Positions 54,691 to 64,000 are shown, counted from the stretch's first letter. The stretch: DNA of 64,000 nucleotides from Stenotrophomonas sp. 364 (GCF_009832905.1 NZ_CP047135.1:3512001-3576000); one strand, 5' to 3'. The notes: a model not told the origin generated them from the letters alone. Translations and numbers: made by a program.

Positions 54691-55551
54691 GTGAAGACCC
54701 CCCAAGGCTTGCAGGCGCTGATCGACGACGGCGTGATCGATGAAGTGTTGCGCCCGCTCAAGAGCGGCAAGGAAGCGGCCGTGTACGTGGTCCGCAGCGG
54801 TGATGACGTGCGCTGTGCCAAGGTCTACAAGGACATGGCCCAACGCAGTTTCCAGCAGCGCGTGCAGTACCAGGAAGGCCGCAAGGTGCGCGGCAGCCGT
54901 GAAGCGCGTGCGGTAGGCAAGGCCAGCAAGTACGGTCGCAAGCAGCAGGAAACGGCCTGGAAGAACACCGAGGTGGACGCGCTGTACCAGCTGCGCGACG
55001 CCGGCGTGCGCGTGCCCGAACCGCATGGCTACTACCACGGCGTGCTGGTGATGGAGCTGGTAACCGACGCCGACGGCTTTTCCGCCGCGCGCCTGGGCGA
55101 AGTGGAGCTGGAGGCTGACCAGGCCCGCGACTTCCACCAGACCCTGGTCCGCCAGGTGGTGCGCATGCTGTGCTGCGGGCTGATCCACGGCGATCTGTCG
55201 CCGTACAACGTGCTGGTGGGCCCGGACGGGCCGGTGGTGATCGACTTCCCGCAGGTGGTCAGCGCCGGCGGCAACAACGCCGCGCGCAGCATGCTGCTGC
55301 GTGACGTCAACAACCTTACTGCCTACCTCGGGCGTTTCGCGCCGGAGCTGCTGGACAGCTGGTACGGCGAGGAGATGTGGGCGTTGTTCGAGGCCGGCGA
55401 CCTGCTGCCCGACAGCCCGCTCACTGGCACCTTCGTGCATGACGAAACCACCATCGACCTGGACAGCGTGCGCCACGCCATCAACGATGCGCGCGAAGAA
55501 GCGCTGATCCGCCAGCAGGGTCGCGAGGCCGCGGAAGAAGACGAGGATTGA
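54691..55551 (+). CDS. RIO-family serine protein kinase
   Basis: 286 residues, starting at GTG 54691 (MKTPQGLQALIDDGVIDEVL); the upstream open frame is arginine-rich and non-coding in look. RIO kinase motifs: ATP-binding loop RPLKSGKEAAVYVVR, catalytic HGDLSPYNVLV and metal loop VIDFPQVV. The C-terminus is acidic (REAAEEDED). In eukaryotes and archaea RIO kinases act in small-subunit maturation; bacterial members are less studied. All catalytic residues seem present. A REP pair follows. Confidence 0.9.
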   Translation: MKTPQGLQALIDDGVIDEVLRPLKSGKEAAVYVVRSGDDVRCAKVYKDMAQRSFQQRVQYQEGRKVRGSREARAVGKASKYGRKQQETAWKNTEVDALYQLRDAGVRVPEPHGYYHGVLVMELVTDADGFSAARLGEVELEADQARDFHQTLVRQVVRMLCCGLIHGDLSPYNVLVGPDGPVVIDFPQVVSAGGNNAARSMLLRDVNNLTAYLGRFAPELLDSWYGEEMWALFEAGDLLPDSPLTGTFVHDETTIDLDSVRHAINDAREEALIRQQGREAAEEDED

Positions 55552-55562
55552 TCGGGCCGCGG

Positions 55563-55635
55563 GTGGAGCCCACCCATGGGGCGGCTCTACCGTCGGTGCG
55601 CTGATGCTTGCAGCCGACCAACGGTCGGCTCTACC
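55563..55635 (-). repeat. two GTAG-type REPs in same orientation
   Basis: Copy 1, 55563-55590, has an imperfect stem around cccatgggg and ends in ctac. Copy 2, 55611-55635, is gcagccgaccaacggtcggctctac, identical in core to 7168-7190. They fill the gap between convergent genes. Confidence 0.8.
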
Positions 55636-55641
55636 CCACGA

Positions 55642-56472
55642 TCAGGCGTGCAGCGCCTTGGCGTGGTGCGCGATGTGGTCGCCGATGAACGTGCTGATGA
55701 AGTAGTAGCTGTGGTCGTACCCCGGCTGCAGGCGCAGCTGCAGCGGGTGGCCGGCGGCGGTGCAGGCGGCCTGCAGCCACTGCGGCTGCAGCTGGGTGTC
55801 CAGGAATTCATCGCCACCGCCCTGGTCCACCAGCAGCAGCAGCTTCTCTTCGGCGGTGGCCACCAGTTCGCTGGCGTCCCACGCCGCCCAGGCGCTGCGG
55901 TCTTCGCCCAGGTACGCAGTGAACGCCTTCTGGCCCCACGGCACGCGGGTGGGTGCCACGATCGGCGAGAACGCCGACACGCTGCGGTAGCGGCCGGGGT
56001 TCTTCAGCGCGATCACCAGCGCACCGTGGCCGCCCATCGAATGCCCGCTGATGCTGCGCGCACCGCTTGCCGGCAGATGCGCTTCCACCAGCGCCGGCAG
56101 TTCGTCCACGATGTAGTCGTACATGCGGTAGTGCGCCGCCCACGGCTGCTCGGTGGCGTTGAGATAGAAGCCTGCGCCCTTGCCCAGGTCGTAGCCCTCG
56201 GCGTCGGCCACGTCGTCACCGCGCGGGCTGGTGTCCGGGGCCACCATGATCACCCCGTGCTCGGCCGCGTAGCGTTGCGCGCCCGCCTTGGTGATGAAGT
56301 TCTGCTCGGTGCAGGTCAGGCCGCTCAACCAATACAGCACCGGCAGTTTGTGCGTAGCCGCCTGCGGTGGCAGGTACACGGCCACCTTCATCTCGCAACC
56401 CAGCACCTGCGAGCGGTGCTGGTACACGTCCTGCCAACCGCCGAAGGCGGCGCGATGTTCGATGCGTTCCAT
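55642..56472 (-). CDS. fghA: S-formylglutathione hydrolase
   Basis: 276 residues from ATG 56472 (MERIEHRAAFGGWQDVYQHR). It is an esterase D-type alpha/beta hydrolase with nucleophile Ser in SISGHSMGGHGAL and the late His in GYDHSYYF. It hydrolyses S-formylglutathione to formate and glutathione, the last step of glutathione-dependent formaldehyde removal, in the cytosol. It closes the frmR-adhC-yqcC-fghA operon, 10 bp after the YqcC-like gene. Length and motifs are normal. Confidence 0.95.
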   Translation of the reverse strand: MERIEHRAAFGGWQDVYQHRSQVLGCEMKVAVYLPPQAATHKLPVLYWLSGLTCTEQNFITKAGAQRYAAEHGVIMVAPDTSPRGDDVADAEGYDLGKGAGFYLNATEQPWAAHYRMYDYIVDELPALVEAHLPASGARSISGHSMGGHGALVIALKNPGRYRSVSAFSPIVAPTRVPWGQKAFTAYLGEDRSAWAAWDASELVATAEEKLLLLVDQGGGDEFLDTQLQPQWLQAACTAAGHPLQLRLQPGYDHSYYFISTFIGDHIAHHAKALHA

Positions 56473-56482
56473 GGTAGTTCCT

Positions 56483-56851
56483 TCAGAGGCGGTCGCGCGC
56501 AGGCGCGACGCCGGTGTTGATGTCATGGTCCAGCTGCGCAAGCAGCTGCAGCAAGGGCTCGCATTCGTCCTGGCCATCCAGGTTCCGCCGCGCCGCCACC
56601 GCAACCTGGCTCTGCGGCGGCCATTGTCCGTCGCGGCGTGCTTCCTGCAGCCGCGGCAGGAAGACCTGCACCAGCCACTGTTCGAACGGCATCTCGTCGA
56701 TGCCGAACGGTGAATCGACGTGGCGCGGTGCGCCGACCGGCCCCTGCAACCAGCCGAGCGCACGCAACGCCTGCTCGATCTGGTCGACCAGCGCATCACG
56801 CAGCGGCACGGCCGGCACTGGCGGACGCTTCCAGAAGTCGGTCAGTCCCAT
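56483..56851 (-). CDS. YqcC family protein (DUF446)
   Basis: 122 residues. The YqcC pattern is visible: IEQALRALGWLQ, then DSPFGIDEMPFEQWLVQVFLPRLQEARR. In E. coli yqcC lies next to the tRNA pseudouridine synthase gene truC. Here it sits between adhC and fghA with gaps of 7 and 10 bp, so it is made with the formaldehyde enzymes. Its biochemical function is unknown. Possible roles are a helper of the two enzymes or a passenger gene. Confidence 0.82.
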   Translation of the reverse strand: MGLTDFWKRPPVPAVPLRDALVDQIEQALRALGWLQGPVGAPRHVDSPFGIDEMPFEQWLVQVFLPRLQEARRDGQWPPQSQVAVAARRNLDGQDECEPLLQLLAQLDHDINTGVAPARDRL

Positions 56852-56858
56852 GGGCCGC

Positions 56859-58299
<1,441 letters not shown>

Positions 58300-58316
58300 G
58301 GGCGAATGACCAGAGA

Positions 58317-58338
58317 ACTATACTGGGGGATAGTATAC
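58317..58338 (-). promoter_or_regulatory. FrmR operator
   Basis: actatactgggggatagtatac lies 18 bp upstream of frmR. The halves atact and agtat flank a G5 run, matching the ATAC-C/G-tract-GTAT-type operator of the CsoR/RcnR/FrmR family. The TATA-rich sequence also fits a -10 region, so repressor and polymerase would compete. Confidence 0.8.
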
Positions 58339-58421
58339 ACAACCGCTCGCGCGGGTCACTGCGCGGTTGCTTCGGCGCAGGCCATGGGCTAGAACGGTGC
58401 TCCCTCCCGTGAACCGCCCGC

Positions 58422-58979
58422 ATGGACCGCCACGCATTCTGGACCCTCATCGAGCAGGCCCGGCAGGACGCCCCGTCGCCGGACGCCGTGCCCGCGCTGC
58501 TGACCCGCCGCCTGGCCGCACAGGACGCCGATGCCATCCTCCGCTGGTGCGGGTATTTCCAGATTTACCATGCCCTGTCATGCAAGAGCCGGTTGTGGGC
58601 GGCGGCCTACATCATCACCGACGGCTGCAGCGACGATGGCTTCGATTACTTCCGCGGCTGGCTGATCGGGCAGGGTCAGGCGTGTTTCCTCGGCGCACTG
58701 CGCGACCCCGATTCCCTGGCCGGCCATCCGCTGGGCGCCACGCCGGCCGAGGGTGAAGACATGCTCGTGGTGGGCGCCAATGCCTGGTTCCAGCGCAGGG
58801 GCATGGCGCCGGACTACGCGGCCCTCGCCGAGGCGATGCGCGCGCACGCGCCGAGTGCAGCCGACCACGCCGCGCTCATGGCCACCATCCACTACGCCGC
58901 CGATATCGATGCGCCGTGGGACGACGTCGATGGCGACGTGGAGGCGCTGGTGCCGCGGTTGGCGGCGCGGTTCGGCTGA
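58422..58979 (+). CDS. DUF4240 domain-containing protein
   Basis: 185 residues starting MDRHAFWTLIEQARQDAPSP. The DUF4240 features are the FW-x-L-I start and ITDGCSDDGFDYFRGWLIGQG in the middle (D-D-G-F-x-x-F-R-x-W-L-I). Similar proteins often occur with SMI1/KNR4 or other immunity-type genes and are thought to be cytosolic, but no function is established. It is divergent from frmR. Confidence 0.82.
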   Translation: MDRHAFWTLIEQARQDAPSPDAVPALLTRRLAAQDADAILRWCGYFQIYHALSCKSRLWAAAYIITDGCSDDGFDYFRGWLIGQGQACFLGALRDPDSLAGHPLGATPAEGEDMLVVGANAWFQRRGMAPDYAALAEAMRAHAPSAADHAALMATIHYAADIDAPWDDVDGDVEALVPRLAARFG

Positions 58980-58991
58980 GCCAGAAACCTC

Positions 58992-59726
58992 CTACCCTTC
59001 GCTGTCGCCCTCGCCAGACGCCTTGCTACGCAACCAGTCGAGCACGTCCCGGTGCAACTCGAGCGCCCGTGCCTCGGTGAGCGTACTCCACAGGCTATGC
59101 CGCATGCCGGGCACCTCCACGTAGCGGAAGGTAACGCCCGCCCCCTGCATCGCCGTGGCCAGCTTCCGCGCCGACGCCACCGGCACCGAGCCGTCGCGCT
59201 CACCGTGCACCACCAGCAACGGGGCACGCAGATCCCGCAGCACGTTGGCCTCCACCGCATCCAGGCGACCGGCCCAGACCGCGAAGGTGTTGGCCTCGCC
59301 CATCCAGTCCTTGCCGGGCACCGGCTCGGCGCGGATGGTGTCCATCCGGGCGCGCGGTTCCTGGCGGCAGGTGGTTGGCGTGCCATTGGCTGCACACACC
59401 ATGTCCTGCATCGATTCGGCCACCGGGCGGAGGGACGACGGTGACGGTCTTTTCGATGACGGCCAAGGCGAAGGATGCGGGCCGTCCACCTGCCGCTGAA
59501 GCCACGCCACGCTGTCGTTGAGCGTGGACGGAATGCACAGCGAGCCATCGATGAAGACCAGCAACGGCACCTTTCCCGCCGACGCAGGCCGGTGCACCTG
59601 TACATCCAGAAGGGTTCCGTCCACGCGGGGTACGCTCAGCTACTCATGCAGCGGCGACGCGCTTGCCGCGCCCAGGCACAGCACGCCGACCAGTGCCCAG
59701 GTGACACGATGAATCGCGTTGATCAT
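58992..59726 (-). pseudogene. decayed secreted alpha/beta hydrolase gene
   Basis: The reading frame starts at ATG 59726 with a good signal peptide (MINAIHRVTWALVGVLCLGA..) but meets an amber codon TAG at 59640-59642. It continues in the same frame with the mature domain (VDGTLLDVQVHRPASAGKVP). Near 59472-59475 one base seems lost: a one-base shift reads FALAVIEKTVTVVPPPGG, which looks like genuine protein, whereas the open frame gives a Pro/Ser run. The nucleophile elbow GxSxG is missing altogether, while the acid and His regions remain (VVHGERDGSVPVASARK, PGMRHSLW). So stop, frameshift and internal deletion are combined. Family: dienelactone hydrolase/prolyl oligopeptidase-like. Confidence 0.75.
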
Positions 59727-59745
59727 GGTGCTTCCATTGGCGGTG

Positions 59746-60465
59746 TCATTCCGCTGCGAACGACAGCGCGCGCCGCGCACGGAGCGGCGTTTGCGTGCGC
59801 GCGGCGTCGGGCGGAAACAGGCTGATGTAACCGGCAGCGATCGCCCGGTCACGCAGGCGCGTGCCCACGCCCTCGGCTGCGACGATGGCCACATGGGTGA
59901 CGCGCCCCTGCGGGTCCACGTCCATCTGCCATTCCACCCGTCCCACCCAATCCGCGGGCGGAATGTCCGCGTCGTAGTTGGGGCGGCCGTACACATAGGC
60001 GATGGCGGGGTCGCGCATGTACGGTGAATCATCCAGCGTGCGATCCACCCGCACGGTGGCGCTGGCATGGCGTCCATCGCCCAGCCACGTGTCCACCGTC
60101 CACTGCCCGGGCGCGCCTGCGTGGCCCAGCTGCGCGGGGAAACACTGCTTGCGGCCGCGATAGTCGGCATGGGTGCTGCGGGACACCTCCGTGCCGGCCG
60201 CGTCGCGGATCGCCAGAGTCAGGCCCTGCACATCGGTATCCTGCGCATTCGCCGCGACGCACACCTGGTGCACCGGACCATCTTCCAGAACGAACTGCCG
60301 CGTCTGTTGCCGTGCCAACGCCCCCACCGGTGTCTTGGCCCACAGAAATTCGATGTAGATGGCCTCGGTACTTGCGGCCTGGCTGGCCTGCGCCGCCGGG
60401 CTTGCCAGCAGCAGTATCGACAGCCCGCACCGGATCGTGCTCATCACTGCGTGTGCGCCGCGCAT
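59746..60465 (-). CDS. hypothetical secreted protein with possible TonB C-terminal-like end
   Basis: 239 residues from ATG 60465 (MRGAHAVMSTIRCGLSILLL), with gggag upstream; ATG 60444 is an alternative. A signal peptide ends near SPAAQAS. The middle part is a beta-rich domain with two Cys (HQVCVAANAQ and RGRKQCFPAQ). The last about 65 residues (WVGRVEWQMDVDPQGRVTHVAIVAA..GYISLFPP) resemble the TonB C-terminal fold (V-x-V-D-x-x-G-x-V), although weakly. No membrane anchor beyond the signal peptide. Function unknown. The decayed hydrolase gene starts 19 bp downstream. Confidence 0.65.
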   Translation of the reverse strand: MRGAHAVMSTIRCGLSILLLASPAAQASQAASTEAIYIEFLWAKTPVGALARQQTRQFVLEDGPVHQVCVAANAQDTDVQGLTLAIRDAAGTEVSRSTHADYRGRKQCFPAQLGHAGAPGQWTVDTWLGDGRHASATVRVDRTLDDSPYMRDPAIAYVYGRPNYDADIPPADWVGRVEWQMDVDPQGRVTHVAIVAAEGVGTRLRDRAIAAGYISLFPPDAARTQTPLRARRALSFAAE

Positions 60466-60545
60466 CTCCACTCCCGTCCGTGGTTGGTGGTCCTGATGAT
60501 GGCCTGCGTGGCACGACACTGACAACCGATGCCTGTCCGCCCGGC

Positions 60546-61454
60546 TCAGTCGAACGCACCGGCATCGGCCAGTGTCGCCAGCGCATCCACCACGTAGCGC
60601 ACCTTCGGGCGCAGGTGCCGGGTCTGCGGCCATAGCGCGTGGATCTCCACATGGTGCTGCATGCACTGGCCCAGCACCTGCTGCAACGCGCCCGTCTGCA
60701 GGTGTCGCTTCACCAGGAAGTGCGGCATCTGGCAGATGCCCAGGCCGGCGATGGCCGCCTCGATCACCGCATCGCCATCGTTGAGCTGGTGGGTGCCGCT
60801 GGGAATGAAGCGCGCTTGCCCGGCGTCTTCTCCGATCCGCCACGCCACCGGCTGGCCGTACCGATAGCCGACGATGCTGCGATGCGCATGCAGGTCGTCC
60901 ACGGTGGCGGGCGTGCCGTGCGTGCCCAGGTAGGCCGGCGAGGCACAGGTGATCAACCGCTGGGTGCCCAGCCGTCGCGCGACCAGGTGCTGGGCCTGGT
61001 CCAGCCCACCGAAGCGGATCAACAGGTCGATGCCTTCTTCGACCGGGTCCACGAAGTGGTCGGTGAAGGTCATCGTGAGCTGCAGTTCGGGGTGTTCGGC
61101 ACAGATGCGCAGCAGCACCGGCAGGATCATCAGCCGCCCGAACGAGGACGGCATGTCGATGCGCAGGCGCCCTGCAGGCAGGTGCGAGGCCGAGCCCAGG
61201 CACGCCTCGGCCGAGGCGATCTCTTCCAGCGCGGTGGCGCAGGAGGCGAAGTAGGCCTGGCCATCGGCGGTGAGCGAAATGCGCCGGGTGGTGCGATGGA
61301 ACAGCCGCACGCCCAGCCGCTCTTCCAGCCGCGCGATCGCCTTGCCGACCGCCGAGCGCGAGATCCCCAGGGTCTCCGCCGCTTCGGTGAAGGTGCCCGA
61401 GCGCGCCGTGGTGACGAAGGTGACGAGCCCGTTCAACGATTCCACCGGCAGCAT
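60546..61454 (-). CDS. LysR-family transcriptional regulator
   Basis: 302 residues from ATG 61454 (MLPVESLNGLVTFVTTARSG). The helix-turn-helix is about 1-60 (FTEAAETLGISRSAVGKAIARLEERLGVRLFHR), and the substrate-binding-like domain about 90-295 (RLRIDMPSSFGRLMILPVLL). It is divergent from the Old Yellow Enzyme gene, with 127 bp between the starts. By the usual LysR layout it probably controls that gene, perhaps in response to an electrophile. Confidence 0.93.
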   Translation of the reverse strand: MLPVESLNGLVTFVTTARSGTFTEAAETLGISRSAVGKAIARLEERLGVRLFHRTTRRISLTADGQAYFASCATALEEIASAEACLGSASHLPAGRLRIDMPSSFGRLMILPVLLRICAEHPELQLTMTFTDHFVDPVEEGIDLLIRFGGLDQAQHLVARRLGTQRLITCASPAYLGTHGTPATVDDLHAHRSIVGYRYGQPVAWRIGEDAGQARFIPSGTHQLNDGDAVIEAAIAGLGICQMPHFLVKRHLQTGALQQVLGQCMQHHVEIHALWPQTRHLRPKVRYVVDALATLADAGAFD

Positions 61455-61581
61455 CACCGCGCTCCATTGGGGACACAATGTCCCACTTGCTGGGAAATTG
61501 AAGTCCTTTATGCGCCTCCAGGTCAACCCTATCTTGAAGGGGTCGCGCCGCTGGCGCCCCCTTCCCCACGAGTTCCGCCTT

Positions 61582-62685
61582 ATGACCGCCCTGCTCTTCC
61601 AGCCCTACGACCTCGCCGGTACCCCCCTGCGCAACCGCATCGCGATGGCGCCGATGACCCGCGCACGCAACCCCGGCACCGTGGCCAACGCCCTCACCGC
61701 GCAGTACTACCGGCAGCGCGCCAGTGCCGGGCTGATCATCAGCGAAGGCACCCCGGTGTCGGCGCAGGGCCAGGGCTACATCGACGTGCCGGGCATGTGG
61801 TCGGCCGAACAGGTGGAAGGTTGGAAGCACGTCACCGCGGCCGTGCATGCCGAGCACGGCGCGATCTTCGCCCAGCTCTGGCACGTGGGCCGCATGTCGC
61901 ACGCCTCGCTGCAGCCCGACGGCGGCCAGCCGGTCAGCGCGGGCACCCGCCCGGTGGCCAGCAACCCGAAGAACACCTCGTTCGTGTACCACGAAGATGG
62001 CAGCCGGGGCCACGCCGATCCGACCCCGCCGCGCGCGCTGCGCACCGACGAACTGCCCGGCATCGTGGACGACTTCGCGCGCGCGGCCGACAACGCGATC
62101 GCCGCCGGTTTCGATGGCATCGAACTGCACGCGGCCAACGGCTACCTGTTCGAACAGTTCCTCAACCCGGTCACCAATGATCGCACCGACGGGTACGGAG
62201 GCACGCTGCAGAACCGCGCGCGTCTGATCCTGGAGACCGTCGATGCGATGGCGGCGCGGATCGGGGCGCACCGCGTCGGCGTGCGGCTGGCACCGAACAA
62301 CCTGCAGTTCGACATGCCCGAGTACGTCGGCAACGAAGCGGCCTACCTGTACCTGGCGCAGGAACTGGGCAAGCGCGGCCTGGCCTACGTGCACCTCAAC
62401 GACAACCACGCGCGCGGTGTGTCGGTGCTGAGCGAGGCGTTCCTGCGCACGTTCAAGCAGAGCTACGGCGGCACCCTGATCCTGGCCGGCAGCCTCACCC
62501 GCGAGCGCGCGCTGCGGCTGGTGGACGAGGGCATCATCGACCTGGCCGCGTTCGGCCAGCCGTTCATTGCCAACCCGGATCTGGTGGCGCGGCTGGAGAA
62601 CGACGTGGCATTGGCGGTGCCGGATCGGGCCACGTATTACGGCGGTGGGGTGGAGGGGTATACCGATTACCCGGTTGCCCGCTGA
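61582..62685 (+). CDS. Old Yellow Enzyme family alkene reductase (NemA-like)
   Basis: 367 residues from ATG 61582 (MTALLFQPYDLAGTPLRNRI). It is an FMN-dependent TIM-barrel oxidoreductase. Motifs include NRIAMAPMTRARNP (FMN Thr), QLWHVGRMSHASLQP, the substrate pair in GIELHAANGYLFEQFLNP (His-x-x-Asn, H..N) and NDRTDGYGG. C-terminal FMN phosphate binding is LAAFGQPFIANPDLVARL. It reduces activated C=C bonds, N-ethylmaleimide or nitro compounds with NADPH, as in E. coli NemA. Divergent from the LysR regulator. Confidence 0.94.
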   Translation: MTALLFQPYDLAGTPLRNRIAMAPMTRARNPGTVANALTAQYYRQRASAGLIISEGTPVSAQGQGYIDVPGMWSAEQVEGWKHVTAAVHAEHGAIFAQLWHVGRMSHASLQPDGGQPVSAGTRPVASNPKNTSFVYHEDGSRGHADPTPPRALRTDELPGIVDDFARAADNAIAAGFDGIELHAANGYLFEQFLNPVTNDRTDGYGGTLQNRARLILETVDAMAARIGAHRVGVRLAPNNLQFDMPEYVGNEAAYLYLAQELGKRGLAYVHLNDNHARGVSVLSEAFLRTFKQSYGGTLILAGSLTRERALRLVDEGIIDLAAFGQPFIANPDLVARLENDVALAVPDRATYYGGGVEGYTDYPVAR

Positions 62686-62727
62686 TCGTGGGGCCGGCGC
62701 GGGCGTGGTGATTCCGTGGGTGCGGGC

Positions 62728-62750
62728 AGCCACCCGTGGGGTGGCTCTAC
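62728..62750 (-). repeat. GTAG-type REP (SMAG-like)
   Basis: agccacccgtggggtggctctac, imperfect stem agccaccc / ggtggct, GTAG on the minus strand. It lies in the gap between convergent genes. Confidence 0.75.
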
Positions 62751-62766
62751 CGCCCGCCGCGCGCGG

Positions 62767-62991
62767 TTATCGCAGCAGCAGGCCGCGCCATGGGTTGGGT
62801 ACGTCGCCCATCAGGGCCACCACCGCCTGGTCCAGTTGCCCGGTGGCGGCCAGGGTCGCCACCGGGTGCGCGCGCAGGTGTGGCGGCAACGTCGGCGGCA
62901 CCCGTCCGGCATCCAGCGCCAGCAGATGGTCGGCTAGCTGGCGGAAGTCCGCGTCAGTGAGTGCGGCAGGCTCTGGCATGGCCGCTGTCAT
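62767..62991 (-). CDS. hypothetical small protein coupled to SMI1/KNR4 gene
   Basis: 74 residues from ATG 62991 (MTAAMPEPAALTDADFRQLA), overlapping the stop of the SMI1/KNR4 gene by 4 bp (ATGA), so it is translated by coupling. A helical start (FRQLADHLLALDAGRVPPTL) is followed by HLRAHPVATLAATGQLDQAVVALMGDVPNPWRGLLLR. No family recognised. Cytosolic. Confidence 0.6.
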   Translation of the reverse strand: MTAAMPEPAALTDADFRQLADHLLALDAGRVPPTLPPHLRAHPVATLAATGQLDQAVVALMGDVPNPWRGLLLR

Positions 62992-63653
62992 GCCTGCACG
63001 TAGGGAATGCGCTCGTTGATGCGCTCGAACCCGATTACCTCGCGGATCAGCGCATCGGCCTGATCTTCGTGCAGTGCGCCGTTGGCGATGGCCTCGGTTT
63101 GCCCGAACCACGTCTCCAGTGCCTGCACCTGGTCGGCACGCAGCCACGCGCGGTGCGTGTCCAGCCAACGCTGCAGGTTGTCGGCCAGCGCGCCGTCGTC
63201 CAGCAGCGAATCCTCCAGGTCCAGCACCGACTCCACCATCTTGCGGAACAGGAAGTCCTGGTAGTTCGCGGCCAGCAGGTCGGCGCGGTCGTCGTCGTGC
63301 CAGACCAGCAGCACCGGCGGTTCGGCAAAGCCCGGTGCGTTGGTCCAGAAACAGTACACATCGCCGGCACCGGTCTCGGCAAACGGCAGCAGCTGCATGT
63401 CCGCGCGCAGCGGGTTGTAGTGGTCGGCGGCGGTCAGGTCCGACCACGCCTCGTGCAGCCGCTCGCGCGCGATCGGCTCGTAGTCGTAGGCATACAGCAG
63501 CACCGGCGGTGCGGCCTGCAGGGCCGGAAACACGACCTTGAACCACTCCGGGTGCGGGCCACCAAAGCCCAGCCGGTCCTCGGCGTCCAGCTGCCGGTAG
63601 AGCGGCGGGAAGACTTGGCCGGTGGCCTGTTCGATATCGGAAAGCGTGTGCAT
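62988..63653 (-). CDS. SMI1/KNR4 (SUKH) family-like protein
   Basis: 221 residues from ATG 63653 (MHTLSDIEQATGQVFPPLYR). The first 140 residues follow the SUKH pattern: IEQATGQVFPPLYRQL, VLLYAYDYEPI, YCFWTNAPGF and PPVLLVWHDDD. SUKH proteins often act as immunity proteins against polymorphic toxins, but also occur as stand-alone housekeeping genes. No toxin, Rhs or CdiA gene is visible in the window. A small coupled gene follows. The last third (about 150-221) is helical and not typical. Confidence 0.75.
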   Translation of the reverse strand: MHTLSDIEQATGQVFPPLYRQLDAEDRLGFGGPHPEWFKVVFPALQAAPPVLLYAYDYEPIARERLHEAWSDLTAADHYNPLRADMQLLPFAETGAGDVYCFWTNAPGFAEPPVLLVWHDDDRADLLAANYQDFLFRKMVESVLDLEDSLLDDGALADNLQRWLDTHRAWLRADQVQALETWFGQTEAIANGALHEDQADALIREVIGFERINERIPYVQA

Positions 63654-63684
63654 GCGGAATCCATGAAGCTGAAGAAGGACGCGC

Positions 63685-63830
63685 TCAGCGCGCGTTGTAA
63701 CGATAAACCACGCTGGACGAAGAAGGGCTTGCAATCGACTCCCCGGACACAGCGACCACCGGCAGTGCATACCTGCCATCGCGCATCACGCCGGCATTCT
63801 CGAAGCGCGCATGGAATGCGTGCGCCTGCG
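63685..63830 (-). other. coding-like remnant
   Basis: In one minus-strand frame the sequence reads AHAFHARFENAGVMRDGRYA.. and ends VVYRYNAR at TGA (63685-63687). Composition is like a real protein end, but upstream the frame runs into the LysR stop region. The only in-frame ATG (63786) would give 33 residues. It could be the tail of a decayed gene or a very short gene. Confidence 0.3.
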
Positions 63831-63833
63831 CGG

Positions 63834-64000
63834 CTAGGCGGCGGTGTCGCGCACCATGTCCACGAACGCGCGCAGCGCCGACGACATCTGCCGTTGCCGC
63901 GGGTAATACAGCACGAAGCCGGGGAATGGTTCGCTCCAGTCCTCCAGCACTGCCACCAGGCGGCCATCGTTCAGGAACGGGCGCGCGGCGTCTTCCAGCA
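63834..64000 (-). CDS. LysR-family transcriptional regulator, C-terminal part
   Basis: Only the last 55 residues are in the window: LEDAARPFLNDGRLVAVLED, then WSEPFPGFVLYYPRQRQMSS and ALRAFVDMVRDTAA, with TAG at 63836-63834. The pattern W-S-x-P-F-P-G-F-x-L-Y-Y-P-x-R-x-Q-M-S-x-A-L-R-A-F-V is characteristic of the C-terminus of LysR regulators of the DsdC/AaeR-like group. The gene continues beyond the window. Confidence 0.85.
   Translation of the reverse strand, partial: LEDAARPFLNDGRLVAVLEDWSEPFPGFVLYYPRQRQMSSALRAFVDMVRDTAA

Noticed and set aside
59640..59726. Independent 28-residue peptide gene
   Set aside because: It is a signal peptide in the same frame as the following hydrolase domain, so it is better explained as the 5' end of a gene broken by TAG.

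Overview
The window looks like a chromosomal segment of a Stenotrophomonas (S. maltophilia complex) or very close Xanthomonadaceae relative. It is high-GC, densely coding DNA. Genes with clear Xanthomonadaceae character include a three-domain CGFS glutaredoxin, DUF1704 and DUF924 proteins, OprO/OprP-type porins, a CitMHS/TctDE citrate locus and an S8 autotransporter. The intergenic spaces carry short palindromes tagged with GTAG, as in the SMAG family of REPs described in S. maltophilia. I see no tRNA, rRNA, insertion sequence, prophage or CRISPR array.

Layout. Positions 1-2600: end of an LPS/O-antigen locus (O-antigen ligase cut by the window edge, GT4 glycosyltransferase, small zinc-finger protein). 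2700-7070: a secreted GH92 glycosidase and a secreted basic-secretory-protein-type peptidase behind an inverted operator-like pair. 7500-17000: a C4-dicarboxylate block (malic enzyme MaeB, DctA, porin, hybrid sensor kinase, NarL-type regulator). 17000-23900: a citrate block (periplasmic binding protein, TctE, TctD, divergent from porin, CitMHS and a degenerate SDR), then a TonB-dependent receptor. 26500-36400: housekeeping and unknown genes (DUF4274, DUF1704, RsgA, aminotransferase, SGNH hydrolase, methyltransferase, polysaccharide deacetylase, Grx4 fusion, DUF924, AMP nucleosidase). 36500-39900: autotransporter protease. 40100-45000: amidohydrolase pair, HCCA isomerase-like protein, DegV, small protein. 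45000-50200: MFS-type tripartite efflux pump and LysR regulator. 50300-55600: universal stress protein, diguanylate cyclase, L,D-transpeptidase, M23 peptidase, RIO kinase. 55600-58340: formaldehyde detoxification operon under FrmR. 58400-64000: DUF4240 protein, a decayed hydrolase, LysR and Old Yellow Enzyme pair, SMI1/KNR4 protein and a partial LysR gene.

Most interesting points. (1) The GH92 enzyme has Gln where alpha-mannosidases have the catalytic-acid Glu (NQP instead of NEP). This exchange is known in GH92 enzymes acting on mannose phosphodiesters. (2) The citrate operon carries an SDR that lacks the catalytic Tyr and two of the three cofactor-loop glycines. (3) A periplasmic binding protein is translationally coupled to TctE without ABC permease genes, suggesting a sensory role. 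(4) Two REPs supply the stop codons of neighbouring genes, one lies inside a gene start, and four form a 45-bp tandem array. (5) A 617-bp gap holds two size variants of one inverted-repeat element. (6) An alpha/beta hydrolase gene is decaying, with an amber codon directly after its signal peptide.
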